DNA of 64,000 bases from Companilactobacillus nantensis DSM 16982 (GTDB taxonomy: Bacteria; Bacillota; Bacilli; Lactobacillales; Lactobacillaceae): contig NZ_AZFV01000007.1 of assembly GCF_001435815.1 (NCBI RefSeq), forward strand, positions 1 to 64,000, in the 5' to 3' direction. Below, in pieces: positions 8,212 through 16,468 of the stretch (its first letter is position 1; each line of letters begins with the position of its first letter). The notes beneath the pieces are model-generated. The model was not told the origin of the DNA. It was given only the letters and a program-made list of their open reading frames with translations, and searched no databases. Made by a program: the position numbers and the translations under genes.

Positions 8212-9204
8212 CTACCAAGCGATTGTTGTAACTGGTTCTTTCAAATATTTAATCCAGTCAGCGTCAGCCTTCATAATTGTCAAAGAAATACCTTGCATAT
8301 CAAGTGAAGTTACTAAATTACCAACTTTACTGAAGGAGACTTTAACCTTTTTAGCAGCTAATTCATTCAAAACATCGTTAGCAAAAATATATTGTTCCAT
8401 CAAAGGAGTACCACCCATACCGTTAACAAGAATGGCAAAGTCACCACTTTGGTCAGAAAATTCTTTCAAAATCTTTTCAATCAACTCATTAGCTAATTCT
8501 TTAGCTGGACGAATCTTTTCCACAGCATAGCCACGTTCATTATGAATTCCGATACCATATTCAATTTCATCGTCACCTAATTCAAACCCAGGGTGGCCGA
8601 CAGCAGGAACAGTTGCCGCATGTAAAGCAATTCCAATAGTCTTAATATTATCGATCACCTTTTGACCAAGTGTTGCTAAATCGGCTAAATTCATACCTGA
8701 ACGAGCTGCAGCACCAACAATTTTTTCAACTAAAGCTGTCCCGGCAACTCCACGTTTACCTTGAGTGAATTCACTATTTTTAACCGAAATATCATCATCA
8801 ACGACAATTGTTTTAATTTCAATATCATCAGCTTCAGCCATTTCTTTGGCCATATCAAAGTTCATGACATCACCAGAATAATTCTTCACAATCAACAAGA
8901 CACCTTGGCCTTGGTCAACTGCAGTGATTGCCTCATAAATTTGGTCCGGAGTAGGAGATGTGAAAACTTCCCCAGCAACAGCGGCACTAAGCATTCCGTC
9001 ACCAACATAACCAGCGTGCAATGGCTCGTGACCACTACCACCACCGGAAACAATTCCGACTTGCTTGTTTTCTTTGAACTTTGGATCATTTCTAACAACA
9101 GCAGTTGTCCCATCAATCTGCTTTACTAGATCCGCATTCGTTCTCACGAGACCAGAAATCATTTCTGGCACGATATCCTCAACGTTATTAATAATCTTTT
9201 TCAT
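8212..9204 (-). CDS. dhaK: Dihydroxyacetone kinase substrate-binding subunit DhaK
   Basis: The 330-residue protein has the glycine-rich substrate loop GSGGGSGHEPLHAGYVGDGML (about 52-72) and the covalent dihydroxyacetone-binding histidine in GIGIHNERG (His221). It holds dihydroxyacetone as a hemiaminal for phosphorylation by DhaL and DhaM. It is the first gene of dhaKLM. An AGGAGGG ribosome site and a cre-like site lie just upstream, so the operon is likely repressed by CcpA on preferred sugars. An SR repeat element lies further upstream (9281-9400). Together with the glycerol facilitator it suggests oxidative use of glycerol, but no glycerol dehydrogenase is in view. Confidence 0.95.
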   Translation of the reverse strand: MKKIINNVEDIVPEMISGLVRTNADLVKQIDGTTAVVRNDPKFKENKQVGIVSGGGSGHEPLHAGYVGDGMLSAAVAGEVFTSPTPDQIYEAITAVDQGQGVLLIVKNYSGDVMNFDMAKEMAEADDIEIKTIVVDDDISVKNSEFTQGKRGVAGTALVEKIVGAAARSGMNLADLATLGQKVIDNIKTIGIALHAATVPAVGHPGFELGDDEIEYGIGIHNERGYAVEKIRPAKELANELIEKILKEFSDQSGDFAILVNGMGGTPLMEQYIFANDVLNELAAKKVKVSFSKVGNLVTSLDMQGISLTIMKADADWIKYLKEPVTTIAW

Positions 9205-9220
9205 TCCTTATTGCCCTCCT

Positions 9221-9245
9221 TGTAAGCGATTACTTCTATATTATA
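9221..9245 (-). promoter_or_regulatory. dhaK promoter -10 with cre-like site
   Basis: On the minus strand TATAAT (9245-9240) is followed by a near-perfect cre, written TGTAAGCGATTACT on the plus strand at 9221-9234, that covers the likely transcription start and ends beside the ribosome site. The position suits CcpA repression of dhaKLM. Confidence 0.7.
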
Positions 9246-9280
9246 TACCATTAAAGTTATTGTTTAAATTTATAAAGGTG

Positions 9281-9400
9281 GCCGCCTCCAGGAGCAAGAG
9301 ATTTTGGGCAGCGGTGGGGACCGACGAAAGCCAAGGTCTTTCGTCTCGATTTTGAGCCTTGCACAAACCGCAAGTCTCAAAACTCTTGCTCCTTCCGGCT
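9281..9400 (-). repeat. SR element copy 1 (shortened)
   Basis: Conserved ends GCCGCCTCCAGG and CCTTCCGGCTA flank a closing stem GGAGCAAGAG / CTCTTGCTCC that is unique to this copy. Inside are the third hairpin (read on the minus strand, GACGAAAG/CTTTCGTC, again copy-specific) and the second hairpin. The first hairpin (GTGGCGTTA...) is deleted, giving about 120 bp instead of 185. It lies between the purine permease terminator and the dhaK promoter. Confidence 0.85.
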
Positions 9401-9431
9401 AAGTTAACTCGTTGTTTTATCGTAATAAAAT

Positions 9432-9494
9432 AAAAAAATCCCTTTCTAGAGTTAAATGAAATTCATTGATTTCACTTATCCTCTAAAAAGAGAT
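9432..9494 (-). terminator. Terminator of the purine permease gene
   Basis: On the minus strand, AATCTCTTTTTAGAG and CTCTAGAAAGGGATT enclose a second stem TGAAAT/ATTTCA, and a run of seven T follows. Confidence 0.75.
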
Positions 9495-9507
9495 TACGTA
9501 TAAATAA

Positions 9508-10869
9508 TTAAGCCAAACTTGCTTTTGGCAAAATGTTAATAATATAAAGCAAGATAACAAATACTACGAACAATCCGTACATAATTGGATTGATTTCTTT
9601 TCTCTTACCTGCTGCTAGCATTGTGATTGGATAAACTAAGAATCCAAAGGCAATACCGTATGAAATGTTATAAGTTAATGGCATACCAACGATTGTTAAG
9701 AATGCTGGTAGCGCAATTTCAAATCTATCCCATTGAATACCTTTCATTGATTGAGCCATTAAAGTCCCAACAATGATTAAAACTGGTGCGGTAACGTTAC
9801 TTGTTACAACTGTCAATAATGGTGAGAAAAACATTGATAGTGCAAACAAAACGCCAACTGTGATGGATGTTAAACCAGTTCTACCACCCACGGCAATACC
9901 GGCTGATGATTCAACGTAAGCTGTTGGTGGTGTTGTTCCAAAGACAGCTCCACTGACCATTGAAATTGAATCGGCCATCAACGCGTGACCAATTCTTGGC
10001 ATCTTACCGTCTTTATCTTGCATGATATCGACTTGCTCTGCCAAACCGATTAAAGTACCGGCTGTATCAAAGAATGCAACTAATAAGAAGATGATCACAA
10101 CTGCCCAAAGCTGTGGTTCTCTAATGTCCCCAATATGTGCGACACCAACACCAAAGGTTGGCTTCAAACTAGGAATAGCTGACACAATATGTGATGGTGC
10201 TGGAATCAATTTTGTTACCAAACCAACAATTGTTGTGAAAACCATTCCGATAAAAATAGCACCTGGAATCTTACGAGCCATCAAGATAGCTGTAACTAAT
10301 AATCCAGTAATTGTTAACCAAGTTGTTGGATTTGCGAATGAACCGATAGCAACAAGTGATGACTTACTTGCTGTGATCAAGCCCCCGCCCTGCAAACCAA
10401 CAAAGGCAATAAAAATACCTAAACCAGCAGCAACTGCCAGTTTCAAATCTTTTGGAATCGCATTGATAACGACTTCACGAATTTTCATTAATGATAGCAC
10501 TAAGAAAATCAAACTGGCTACGAAAACACCAGCCATCGCTGTTTGCCAAGGAATACCCATGGCTATAACAACTGAGTAACTGAAAAAGGCGTTATCACCT
10601 AATCCTGGAGCAATTGCAATTGGGTAATTAGCTAAAATACCCATCAACACTGAACCAACTACGGCAGTCAAAGCTGTAGCTGTGAACAATGAACCTTTGT
10701 TCATCCCTGAGTCTCCCAAAACTTGCGGATTAACAAATAAAATGTAAGCCATTGAAACAAATGTCGTTAAACCGGCTAAGATTTCACGCTTTACATTTGT
10801 TTGAGCTTCTTCTAGATGGAATAAACGTTCCATAAAACTTAAATTCCCTCTATTATCTAATGAATTCAC
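9508..10869 (-). CDS. NCS2 family purine permease (adenine/guanine/hypoxanthine type)
   Basis: The 453-residue protein has about 12 to 14 membrane segments and the features of the AzgA-like branch of NCS2: the N-terminal REILAGLTTFVSMAYILFVNP, the GLGDNAFFSYSVV stretch (about 94-106) and the TPPTAYVESSAGIAVGGRTG loop (about 313-332). It would import a purine base by proton symport. Three PurR-box-like sequences lie upstream, fitting control by the purine repressor, and no purine riboswitch was seen. The gene is monocistronic with its own terminator. The family is sure; which purine it prefers is not. Confidence 0.9.
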   Translation of the reverse strand: MNSLDNRGNLSFMERLFHLEEAQTNVKREILAGLTTFVSMAYILFVNPQVLGDSGMNKGSLFTATALTAVVGSVLMGILANYPIAIAPGLGDNAFFSYSVVIAMGIPWQTAMAGVFVASLIFLVLSLMKIREVVINAIPKDLKLAVAAGLGIFIAFVGLQGGGLITASKSSLVAIGSFANPTTWLTITGLLVTAILMARKIPGAIFIGMVFTTIVGLVTKLIPAPSHIVSAIPSLKPTFGVGVAHIGDIREPQLWAVVIIFLLVAFFDTAGTLIGLAEQVDIMQDKDGKMPRIGHALMADSISMVSGAVFGTTPPTAYVESSAGIAVGGRTGLTSITVGVLFALSMFFSPLLTVVTSNVTAPVLIIVGTLMAQSMKGIQWDRFEIALPAFLTIVGMPLTYNISYGIAFGFLVYPITMLAAGKRKEINPIMYGLFVVFVILLYIINILPKASLA

Positions 10870-10923
10870 TATAAACGCCCCTTAGAAAATATAATCTCTT
10901 TTTTGAACTTATATAGTATTGCA

Positions 10924-11066
10924 AATAATTCGGATTTTTACAAGTGTTTTAGAAACATTTATATGTTTTAATATAAAAATAGTTCGTGTTTTGCTATAAT
11001 TTTATTAATTTAAACAGCTAATCAGGTACATAAAGACTCATGAAGATAGTTAAAGTTCGTGTTTTA
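10924..11066 (-). promoter_or_regulatory. Three PurR-box-like sites upstream of the purine permease
   Basis: On the minus strand AAAACACGAACT occurs twice, at 11066-11055 and 10992-10981, each followed by WT-rich bases, and AAAATCCGAATTATT occurs at 10937-10923. They match the PurBox core CCGAAC/ACGAAC known from Bacillus and Lactococcus. All three point the same way. The rest of the 382-bp gap is AT-rich with no gene. Confidence 0.7.
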
Positions 11067-11190
11067 CTTTATTGCAGCAATTTATTTTTATGAAACATTC
11101 ATTCTTGAATTTTCTGAAAAATTTTACAATTCTCATCAGTTCTATTTAGAATTGAGCATTAAAACATATCAAAAAGGCTACGTACTGCAC

Positions 11191-11239
11191 AAAAAGGCTC
11201 AAATACACTTAAACGTCTCCCATTGTATTTGAACCTTTA
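11191..11239 (-). terminator. Terminator after the 11252-12073 reductase gene
   Basis: AAAGGCTCAAATACA pairs with TGTATTTGAACCTTT; on the minus strand the stem is followed by a T run. Confidence 0.8.
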
Positions 11240-11251
11240 TATTATTCAGAT

Positions 11252-12073
11252 TTAATAAACACTCTCACGCATTGAAACTGGCCAATCTTTAATTGAATGA
11301 TGTTGATCAAACTTCTTCAAACTTTCCAATTCCTCATCAGTTAACTTGAAACCAAAAATATCTAAGTTGGACTGCAAATGAGCTTCGTTATTTGACTTAG
11401 GAATCACAACGATTTTTTGTTGCGTCATCGCGCGTAATAATATTTGCGCACCACTAACATTGTATTTCTGAGCTAATTCCACAATTTCAGGTTGTTGCAT
11501 CATTTCTTTGGCATATTGTTCACCTAATGGAGCCCAAGCTTCGTGAACAATCTCGTTTTCAGTCAAGAATGGTGCAATCTTATTTTGTTGCCAATACAAA
11601 TGAGTTTCGATTTGGTCAATCGTTGGTTTCACATCATTACTATCCAAAATTGCTTGAATTTGGGTAGGATTAAAATTACTTAGACCAATTGCTTTAATCT
11701 TCCCTTCTTTATATGCGTCTGACAAAGCACGATAAGTTTCTAAACTGTTTTGCGTTGGCCAATGAATTATCATCAGATCAACATAATCCAATTGCAATTT
11801 TCTTAACGATTCATCGATACCTTTAGCTGTTTCGTTATAGCCATCAGTTTGAGTCTTGGTTGTAATAAATAAATCATTACGTGCCAGACCACTGTTCTTA
11901 ATTGCGGCACCTACACCGGCCTCATTTCCGTAAACTTGTGCTGTATCAATACTGCGATAACCGGTTTTAAGTGCTCTAGCAACACTTGCTTCAGTTAATG
12001 CAGGTGGTGTTTGAAAAGTTCCAAAACCAATTACGGGCATTTTTACGCCATTATTTAAAGTTACATTTTCCAT
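11252..12073 (-). CDS. Aldo/keto reductase (2,5-diketo-D-gluconate reductase type)
   Basis: The 273-residue protein is a TIM-barrel NADPH reductase. The catalytic tetrad is visible: Asp in RSIDTAQVYGNE (about 43-48), Tyr of that same motif, Lys in TTKTQ and His in MIIHWP. The C-terminal IPKSNNEAHLQSN segment binds the cofactor phosphate. It reduces aldehydes or ketones in the cytosol; the substrate is unknown. It follows the NAD(P)-binding protein gene by 26 bp and ends the three-gene operon that begins with the Dabb protein. Two more members of the family are encoded at 14687 and 15562 on the other strand. Confidence 0.92.
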   Translation of the reverse strand: MENVTLNNGVKMPVIGFGTFQTPPALTEASVARALKTGYRSIDTAQVYGNEAGVGAAIKNSGLARNDLFITTKTQTDGYNETAKGIDESLRKLQLDYVDLMIIHWPTQNSLETYRALSDAYKEGKIKAIGLSNFNPTQIQAILDSNDVKPTIDQIETHLYWQQNKIAPFLTENEIVHEAWAPLGEQYAKEMMQQPEIVELAQKYNVSGAQILLRAMTQQKIVVIPKSNNEAHLQSNLDIFGFKLTDEELESLKKFDQHHSIKDWPVSMRESVY

Positions 12074-12099
12074 TTATAAATTCCTCCGCTTTTAAAGCA

Positions 12100-12741
12100 T
12101 TATTTATCAGTAAACAAGGTGATTCTTTGACGAATATATAATCCCTTTTCAAGAATATCTAGCATCCCTATTGCATAATCTGCATAACTAATATAGTTTT
12201 TTCTATCATCATTAGCGTGATATTCTTCTCCGCCAACTTGATAATCTCCAGTTCTAATACCTTCTGGATCATAGTTGAATGCTGGTGTCACATAAGTCCA
12301 ACGAATATCAGAATAAGAACGTAAGCGATTCAGACTTTCAGCCAGTACATCGGCCAAAGGCAGCCAATCTTTTGGATAATCTGAACGATCTTTCAACATT
12401 TTTGTATGATTTGAGTTTATGAATAACGTTCCAGCACCTCCAACTTTAAGATAGCGAATGCCAGTACCTTTCAAGATATTAGCAAGGTGGGAAATACCAT
12501 CGGTATGAACGTAAAACGTTTCTGGTGTCCAAGCACTGATTGCATCTATTACGGAATCAACGTCTTTTAAATCATCTACTGTCAAATCCATAATATCCTT
12601 AATCAATAATTGCTCAACACCCAAATCGACTTCTTCATGATTCCTGTGAGCAATCGCCATAATTTCGTGACCTCTACTTTGAGCTTCTTTAATTACAGAC
12701 CTTCCAGTTTTTCCAAAAGCCCCAATAACAGCTATTTTCAT
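12100..12741 (-). CDS. NAD(P)-binding oxidoreductase-like protein (atypical SDR/NmrA type)
   Basis: The 213-residue protein opens with the Rossmann nucleotide loop MKIAVIGAFGKTGRSV (G7, G10, G13) and follows the plan of NAD(P)H-binding atypical short-chain proteins, such as YwnB or BLVRB-like enzymes. There is a TYVTPAFNYDP stretch and a final YADYAIGMLDILE helix. No classical YxxxK pair is evident. It may be a flavin or quinone-related reductase or a redox sensor. It sits between the Dabb protein (12-bp gap) and the aldo/keto reductase in one operon, divergent from a LysR gene, so it probably answers to that regulator. Confidence 0.8.
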   Translation of the reverse strand: MKIAVIGAFGKTGRSVIKEAQSRGHEIMAIAHRNHEEVDLGVEQLLIKDIMDLTVDDLKDVDSVIDAISAWTPETFYVHTDGISHLANILKGTGIRYLKVGGAGTLFINSNHTKMLKDRSDYPKDWLPLADVLAESLNRLRSYSDIRWTYVTPAFNYDPEGIRTGDYQVGGEEYHANDDRKNYISYADYAIGMLDILEKGLYIRQRITLFTDK

Positions 12742-12753
12742 TTATTCTTCTCC

Positions 12754-13050
12754 TTAAAATTCAATCTGTGATATTACAAAATTATCTGTTTGAAAGACTT
12801 CACCCGCAGTTGCACTAATTTGTTGATGAGCTTCACTATTTATGAAACGTTCAAATTCAGTTCTATTTTCAACATCAACAATCATGCTCACAGTGTCATT
12901 CGAACCTAATAAGCCTAAAGCACGACCAACCGTTATATGTCTTATCTCTGGTACTTGTTCTTTTAAATTGCGTATATTTTGAATAATTTTTTCTATTTCA
13001 ATATCTGAAACATTTGGTTTAATTGTCGCAATAAATATATGTCTAATCAT
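12754..13050 (-). CDS. Dabb (stress-responsive alpha/beta barrel) domain protein
   Basis: The 98-residue protein begins MIRHIFIATIKPNVSD and ends with VENRTEFERFINSEAHQQI, the typical start and late helix of Dabb domains, which form dimeric alpha/beta barrels. The role of such bacterial proteins is mostly unknown; some are oxygenases or polyketide cyclases. It is the first gene of the operon divergent from the LysR gene, so the 170-bp gap between them should carry the regulator's binding site. Confidence 0.75.
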   Translation of the reverse strand: MIRHIFIATIKPNVSDIEIEKIIQNIRNLKEQVPEIRHITVGRALGLLGSNDTVSMIVDVENRTEFERFINSEAHQQISATAGEVFQTDNFVISQIEF

Positions 13051-13221
13051 TTTGTTTCACCATATCCTAAAAATAATTTTTAATTTCAGTGGCTAGTTTA
13101 AGCGAAATTTCCACTAATTTAAAATGCTTATTTTAGATGGATAGTTATGCAAATATCGCATGAATATTTTTTTGTGTTAAACTCTGTTCATACAAACTAA
13201 CTTATAGAATTGGTGAAAAAA

Positions 13222-14088
13222 ATGGATATTCGAGTTTTAAACTATTTCTTAATTACCGCACGTGAAGAGAATATTACTAAGGCGGCTTCTCTACTACATC
13301 TAACTCAACCAACTTTATCACGACAGCTAAAGGGACTGGAAACAGAATTAAATGTGGAATTATTTAAGCGAAGTAATCACAGTATTTATCTCACCCAAGA
13401 AGGGCTTTTATTTCGTCAGAGGGCTCAAGACATCATAAATATTTTTGAACATACTCGTGATGAATTACAATCCACTGAAGAATTAGCGGGAACTATTGAA
13501 ATCGGCTGTAGTGAACTACACAGTATGGCCGAACTAGCGAATTTAATAGACAAATTTCAAGAGCTGCATCATAAAGTGAAATTCAATTTAAGAAGTGGTA
13601 ATAATGATGATATTAAAGGTTGGATTGAACAAGGAGTTTTAGACATGGGACTTTTAATCGAACCAGTTGATATAGGTAAATACGATTTCGTTCATATGGA
13701 TAGCAAAGAGGAATGGGGTATTCTAGCTCACAAGGAATCCAAATTTGCTAATTATGATGCAATTCGTCCTGGAGATTTGGTTGGAACTAAGGTAATTACA
13801 ATTTCAGATCGCGTAGTTCAAAATGAACTTGGTAATTGGTCAGGAAAATATGCTGTTCAAATGCAGAATAAAGCACGATACAACTTACTTTACAGTGCCG
13901 CCATGTTGGCTCAACAAAATCATGGGGTGGTAATTTGTTTGAAAACAAGTCAACATTTCGACGATTTAAAATATATACCATTAGAACCAAAATTAGAATT
14001 AAGTTCGGTTTTAGCTTGGCGCGGACAACAGCCACATTCAGAAGTGACAAAGTCCTTTATTGATTTCGTTCGAGAAATAAAGTTATGA
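13222..14088 (+). CDS. LysR family transcriptional regulator
   Basis: The protein has an N-terminal winged helix (MDIRVLNYFLITAREENITKAA..LHLTQPTLSRQLKGLE, residues 1-45) and a periplasmic-binding-like effector domain (about 90-288). The open frame reaches up to a TTG at 13210, but ATG 13222 with GGTG 8 nt before it gives the standard LysR beginning, so I chose it (288 residues). It is divergent from the Dabb/NAD-binding/reductase operon, which is the usual place for the target of a LysR protein. The inducer is unknown. A strong terminator follows the gene. Confidence 0.93.
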   Translation: MDIRVLNYFLITAREENITKAASLLHLTQPTLSRQLKGLETELNVELFKRSNHSIYLTQEGLLFRQRAQDIINIFEHTRDELQSTEELAGTIEIGCSELHSMAELANLIDKFQELHHKVKFNLRSGNNDDIKGWIEQGVLDMGLLIEPVDIGKYDFVHMDSKEEWGILAHKESKFANYDAIRPGDLVGTKVITISDRVVQNELGNWSGKYAVQMQNKARYNLLYSAAMLAQQNHGVVICLKTSQHFDDLKYIPLEPKLELSSVLAWRGQQPHSEVTKSFIDFVREIKL

Positions 14089-14110
14089 AAGAGTCCCAAA
14101 AATAGTTGAG

Positions 14111-14168
14111 AAAAAAGACTAGATATTTTTGTACAGGCATATCCTGAAAAAATATCTAGTCTTTTTTA
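14111..14168 (+). terminator. Terminator after the LysR gene
   Basis: AAAAAAGACTAGATATTTTT pairs with AAAAAATATCTAGTCTTTTTT, a 20-bp stem with a T run. Confidence 0.88.
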
Positions 14169-14342
14169 ATATAAATATAATGGTTTCAATTCGCAGTTTA
14201 AAGAAATGCACATATTGAATAACTACTGAGTTGAAATAGGCATTTAACATGTCAATAATTAGCATCTAAACTAAAGTTATCGATTAGCCAAACAGCAATG
14301 CGAGTCGACGAACCTTTATTTTTACAACTCGAGGTGAAATAT

Positions 14343-14684
14343 GTGAATAAAAACGAACTACAAATTAAATATCAAATCAGTCAACAAATTTTAGATGATT
14401 TTGATACTTGGCGACTGAACCATCGTAATACTAGAAACAATGTTTACTCTGAAAATGATTTACCAATTATACAAACAATTACTCAACTACATATTATTGG
14501 TTTCAATCATTTTGAAATTGAAGAATACCTAAATTTCAATCAAAAAAATGACCAACTAATAAGTAAGAAATTGCAACTTCTGAATAAAAAAAGAAATGAA
14601 AGATTAACAACAATTCATAACTTTGAAAAACAAATAGCTTCCATCGACTATTTAAAATTTCAAATAACAAAAGGAGAACTTTAA
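14343..14684 (+). CDS. MerR-type transcriptional regulator (short)
   Basis: I set the start at GTG 14343 because GAGGTG (14331-14336) is 6 nt upstream. The frame is open further back, but the extra residues are not family-like. The 113-residue product has a MerR-like recognition part (YQISQQILDDFDTW, YSENDLPIIQTI) with the LHIIGFNHFEIEEYL helix typical of MerR, then a basic coiled coil ending KGEL. No cysteines or effector domain are present. It is 2 bp before the first of two aldo/keto reductase genes on the same strand, so it probably controls them and itself. Confidence 0.75.
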   Translation: MNKNELQIKYQISQQILDDFDTWRLNHRNTRNNVYSENDLPIIQTITQLHIIGFNHFEIEEYLNFNQKNDQLISKKLQLLNKKRNERLTTIHNFEKQIASIDYLKFQITKGEL

Positions 14685-14686
14685 TT

Positions 14687-15544
14687 ATGGAATACGTAAC
14701 TTTGAATAACGGTATTAAAATGCCAAAACTAGGATTAGGAATTTTTCGTGTCAATGATTTGGACGAAGCTGAAGAAGCTGTTTATCAAGCGATTAAACTT
14801 GGCTATCGCTTAATCGATACTGCGGCAGCTTACGGGAATGAACAAGCCGTGGGTCGGGCAATTAAAAGAAGTAATGTTGATTGTTCAGAATTATTTATTA
14901 CTTCAAAATTATGGTTGACCGATAATTCCTATGGGGGTGCTAAAGTTGGACTAGAACGTTCCCTAAATAATTTAGGATTAGATTACCTTGACTTATATTT
15001 GATTCACCAACCAGTAAGTGATTATTACGGTGCTTGGCGTTATCTTAGTGAAGCCTACAAGGCAGGTAAAATTCGAGCTGTGGGTGTTGATAATTTCACC
15101 CAACAAAAATTAGTTGACTTAATCAACTTTACAGACGTCCGCCCTGCAATCAACATGATAGAAACAAACGTCTTTAATCAACGTGAAGAAGATCAACAAG
15201 CAATGATTGACTACAACGTTCAAATGGAAGCTTGGGCACCATTTGCTTCAGGTAGTAACAATGTCTTTGACCTACCACTCTTAAATAAAATTGCTCAAAA
15301 ACATGGAAAATCAAGCGCTCAAATTATCCTTCGGTGGTTATTACAAAGAAACATCGTGGCTATCCCTAAGACAGTTCATATAAGTCGTTTGAAAGAAAAC
15401 TTAGAAATTTTCGACTTCGAATTAAGCAATCAAGAAATGAATCAAATTAAATCTTTAAATACTGGTAACGGATTTAATCTTCCAGAAGACGCTCAAGGAT
15501 TCCAAAATATGCTAGATATGTCAAAACAATTTTCAGTAGAATAA
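14687..15544 (+). CDS. Aldo/keto reductase
   Basis: The 285-residue member has the barrel start TLNNGIKMPKLGLGIFRV, the tetrad Asp-Tyr in RLIDTAAAYGNE, Lys in TSKLW and His in LYLIHQP, and the cofactor segment IPKTVHISRLKEN near the C-terminus. AGGAG precedes the ATG. It lies 2 bp after the MerR-type gene and 17 bp before another reductase gene. The His is followed by Gln-Pro where the two relatives here have Trp-Pro, hinting at a different substrate pocket. Substrate unknown. Confidence 0.92.
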   Translation: MEYVTLNNGIKMPKLGLGIFRVNDLDEAEEAVYQAIKLGYRLIDTAAAYGNEQAVGRAIKRSNVDCSELFITSKLWLTDNSYGGAKVGLERSLNNLGLDYLDLYLIHQPVSDYYGAWRYLSEAYKAGKIRAVGVDNFTQQKLVDLINFTDVRPAINMIETNVFNQREEDQQAMIDYNVQMEAWAPFASGSNNVFDLPLLNKIAQKHGKSSAQIILRWLLQRNIVAIPKTVHISRLKENLEIFDFELSNQEMNQIKSLNTGNGFNLPEDAQGFQNMLDMSKQFSVE

Positions 15545-15561
15545 AGGAAAAGGTAAAAATA

Positions 15562-16425
15562 ATGGATAAAACTTCAACATACACACTAAATAACGGATAC
15601 AATGTTCCAGTCGTTGGATTTGGAACAATTATTCCAGACGGAGAACAAACGGTCTCAGCTGTAAAAGACGCTATCAAAAGTGGTTATCGTCTAATTGACA
15701 CGGCCGAAATTTACGGAAACGAGGTCAGTGTTGGCCAAGGTATTCGTGAAGCTATGGTCGAAAACAATCTTAAACGTGAAGACATCTTGGTCAGTACTAA
15801 AGCTTGGCATTCTCATCGTGGCTATGAAAAAACTACAGTTGCCTTTAATGAATCATTACAAAAGCTTGGATTAGATTATGTTGACATTTATTTAATCCAC
15901 TGGCCTGCTAACGCCAAATGGCATGATGACTGGCGTGAATTAAACGCTGACACTTGGAGAGCATTAGAAGACCTATACAAGGTTGGTAAAATTAAAGCCA
16001 TTGGCGTTTCAAACTTTTTAGCACATCACTTAAAAGCATTGATTGAAGATAGTGAAATCAAACCAATGATTAATCAAATCGAATATCATCCAGGATTTGC
16101 TCAAACCGAAGCCGCTGAGTACGCTCAATCTCAAAACATTCAAGTCGAAGCTTGGAGTCCCTTTGGAGGTCCTGGTAGCAATGTTTTAAAAGATGCTACA
16201 GTTAACGAAATTGCTAAAAAATATGGAAAACAGCCTTCACAGGTCATCCTTCACTGGCTAATTCAAAAAAATATTATTCCATTAACTAAATCAACAAGTA
16301 TTAATCACATGCGAGATAATCTCGACGATTTTGATTTTGAATTAACAGGTTCTGAAATGAATGCAATTGACAAATCACCATATAGTGGCGGATTCCAATT
16401 TGATCCCGATACAGCTAAATCATAA
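15562..16425 (+). CDS. Aldo/keto reductase
   Basis: The 287-residue protein shows LNNGYNVPVVGFGT, the Asp-Tyr motif RLIDTAEIYGNE, Lys in VSTKAW and His in YLIHWP, and a late PLTKSTSINHMRDN cofactor segment. It probably shares a transcript with the MerR-type gene and the previous reductase; a strong bidirectional terminator follows. It reduces small carbonyl compounds, perhaps as detoxification. The three reductases within 5 kb are clearly related but not recent copies of one another. Confidence 0.92.
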   Translation: MDKTSTYTLNNGYNVPVVGFGTIIPDGEQTVSAVKDAIKSGYRLIDTAEIYGNEVSVGQGIREAMVENNLKREDILVSTKAWHSHRGYEKTTVAFNESLQKLGLDYVDIYLIHWPANAKWHDDWRELNADTWRALEDLYKVGKIKAIGVSNFLAHHLKALIEDSEIKPMINQIEYHPGFAQTEAAEYAQSQNIQVEAWSPFGGPGSNVLKDATVNEIAKKYGKQPSQVILHWLIQKNIIPLTKSTSINHMRDNLDDFDFELTGSEMNAIDKSPYSGGFQFDPDTAKS

Positions 16426-16468
16426 AAAAAAGAGGTTCCTCTCATACATGAGAAGAACCTCTTTTTTT
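16424..16468. terminator. Bidirectional terminator between the reductase gene and clpL
   Basis: AAAAAAAGAGGTTC and GAACCTCTTTTTTT form the stem, with TCTC/GAGA within; A-rich and T-rich flanks serve both strands. Confidence 0.9.

Noticed and set aside
9065-9355. Open frame on the plus strand across dhaK and SR copy 1
   Set aside because: It runs antisense to a clear dhaK gene and through a structured repeat, with no family likeness and no ribosome site.
10022-10579. 185-residue plus-strand frame inside the purine permease gene
   Set aside because: It is antisense to the NCS2 gene and reflects its codon pattern.
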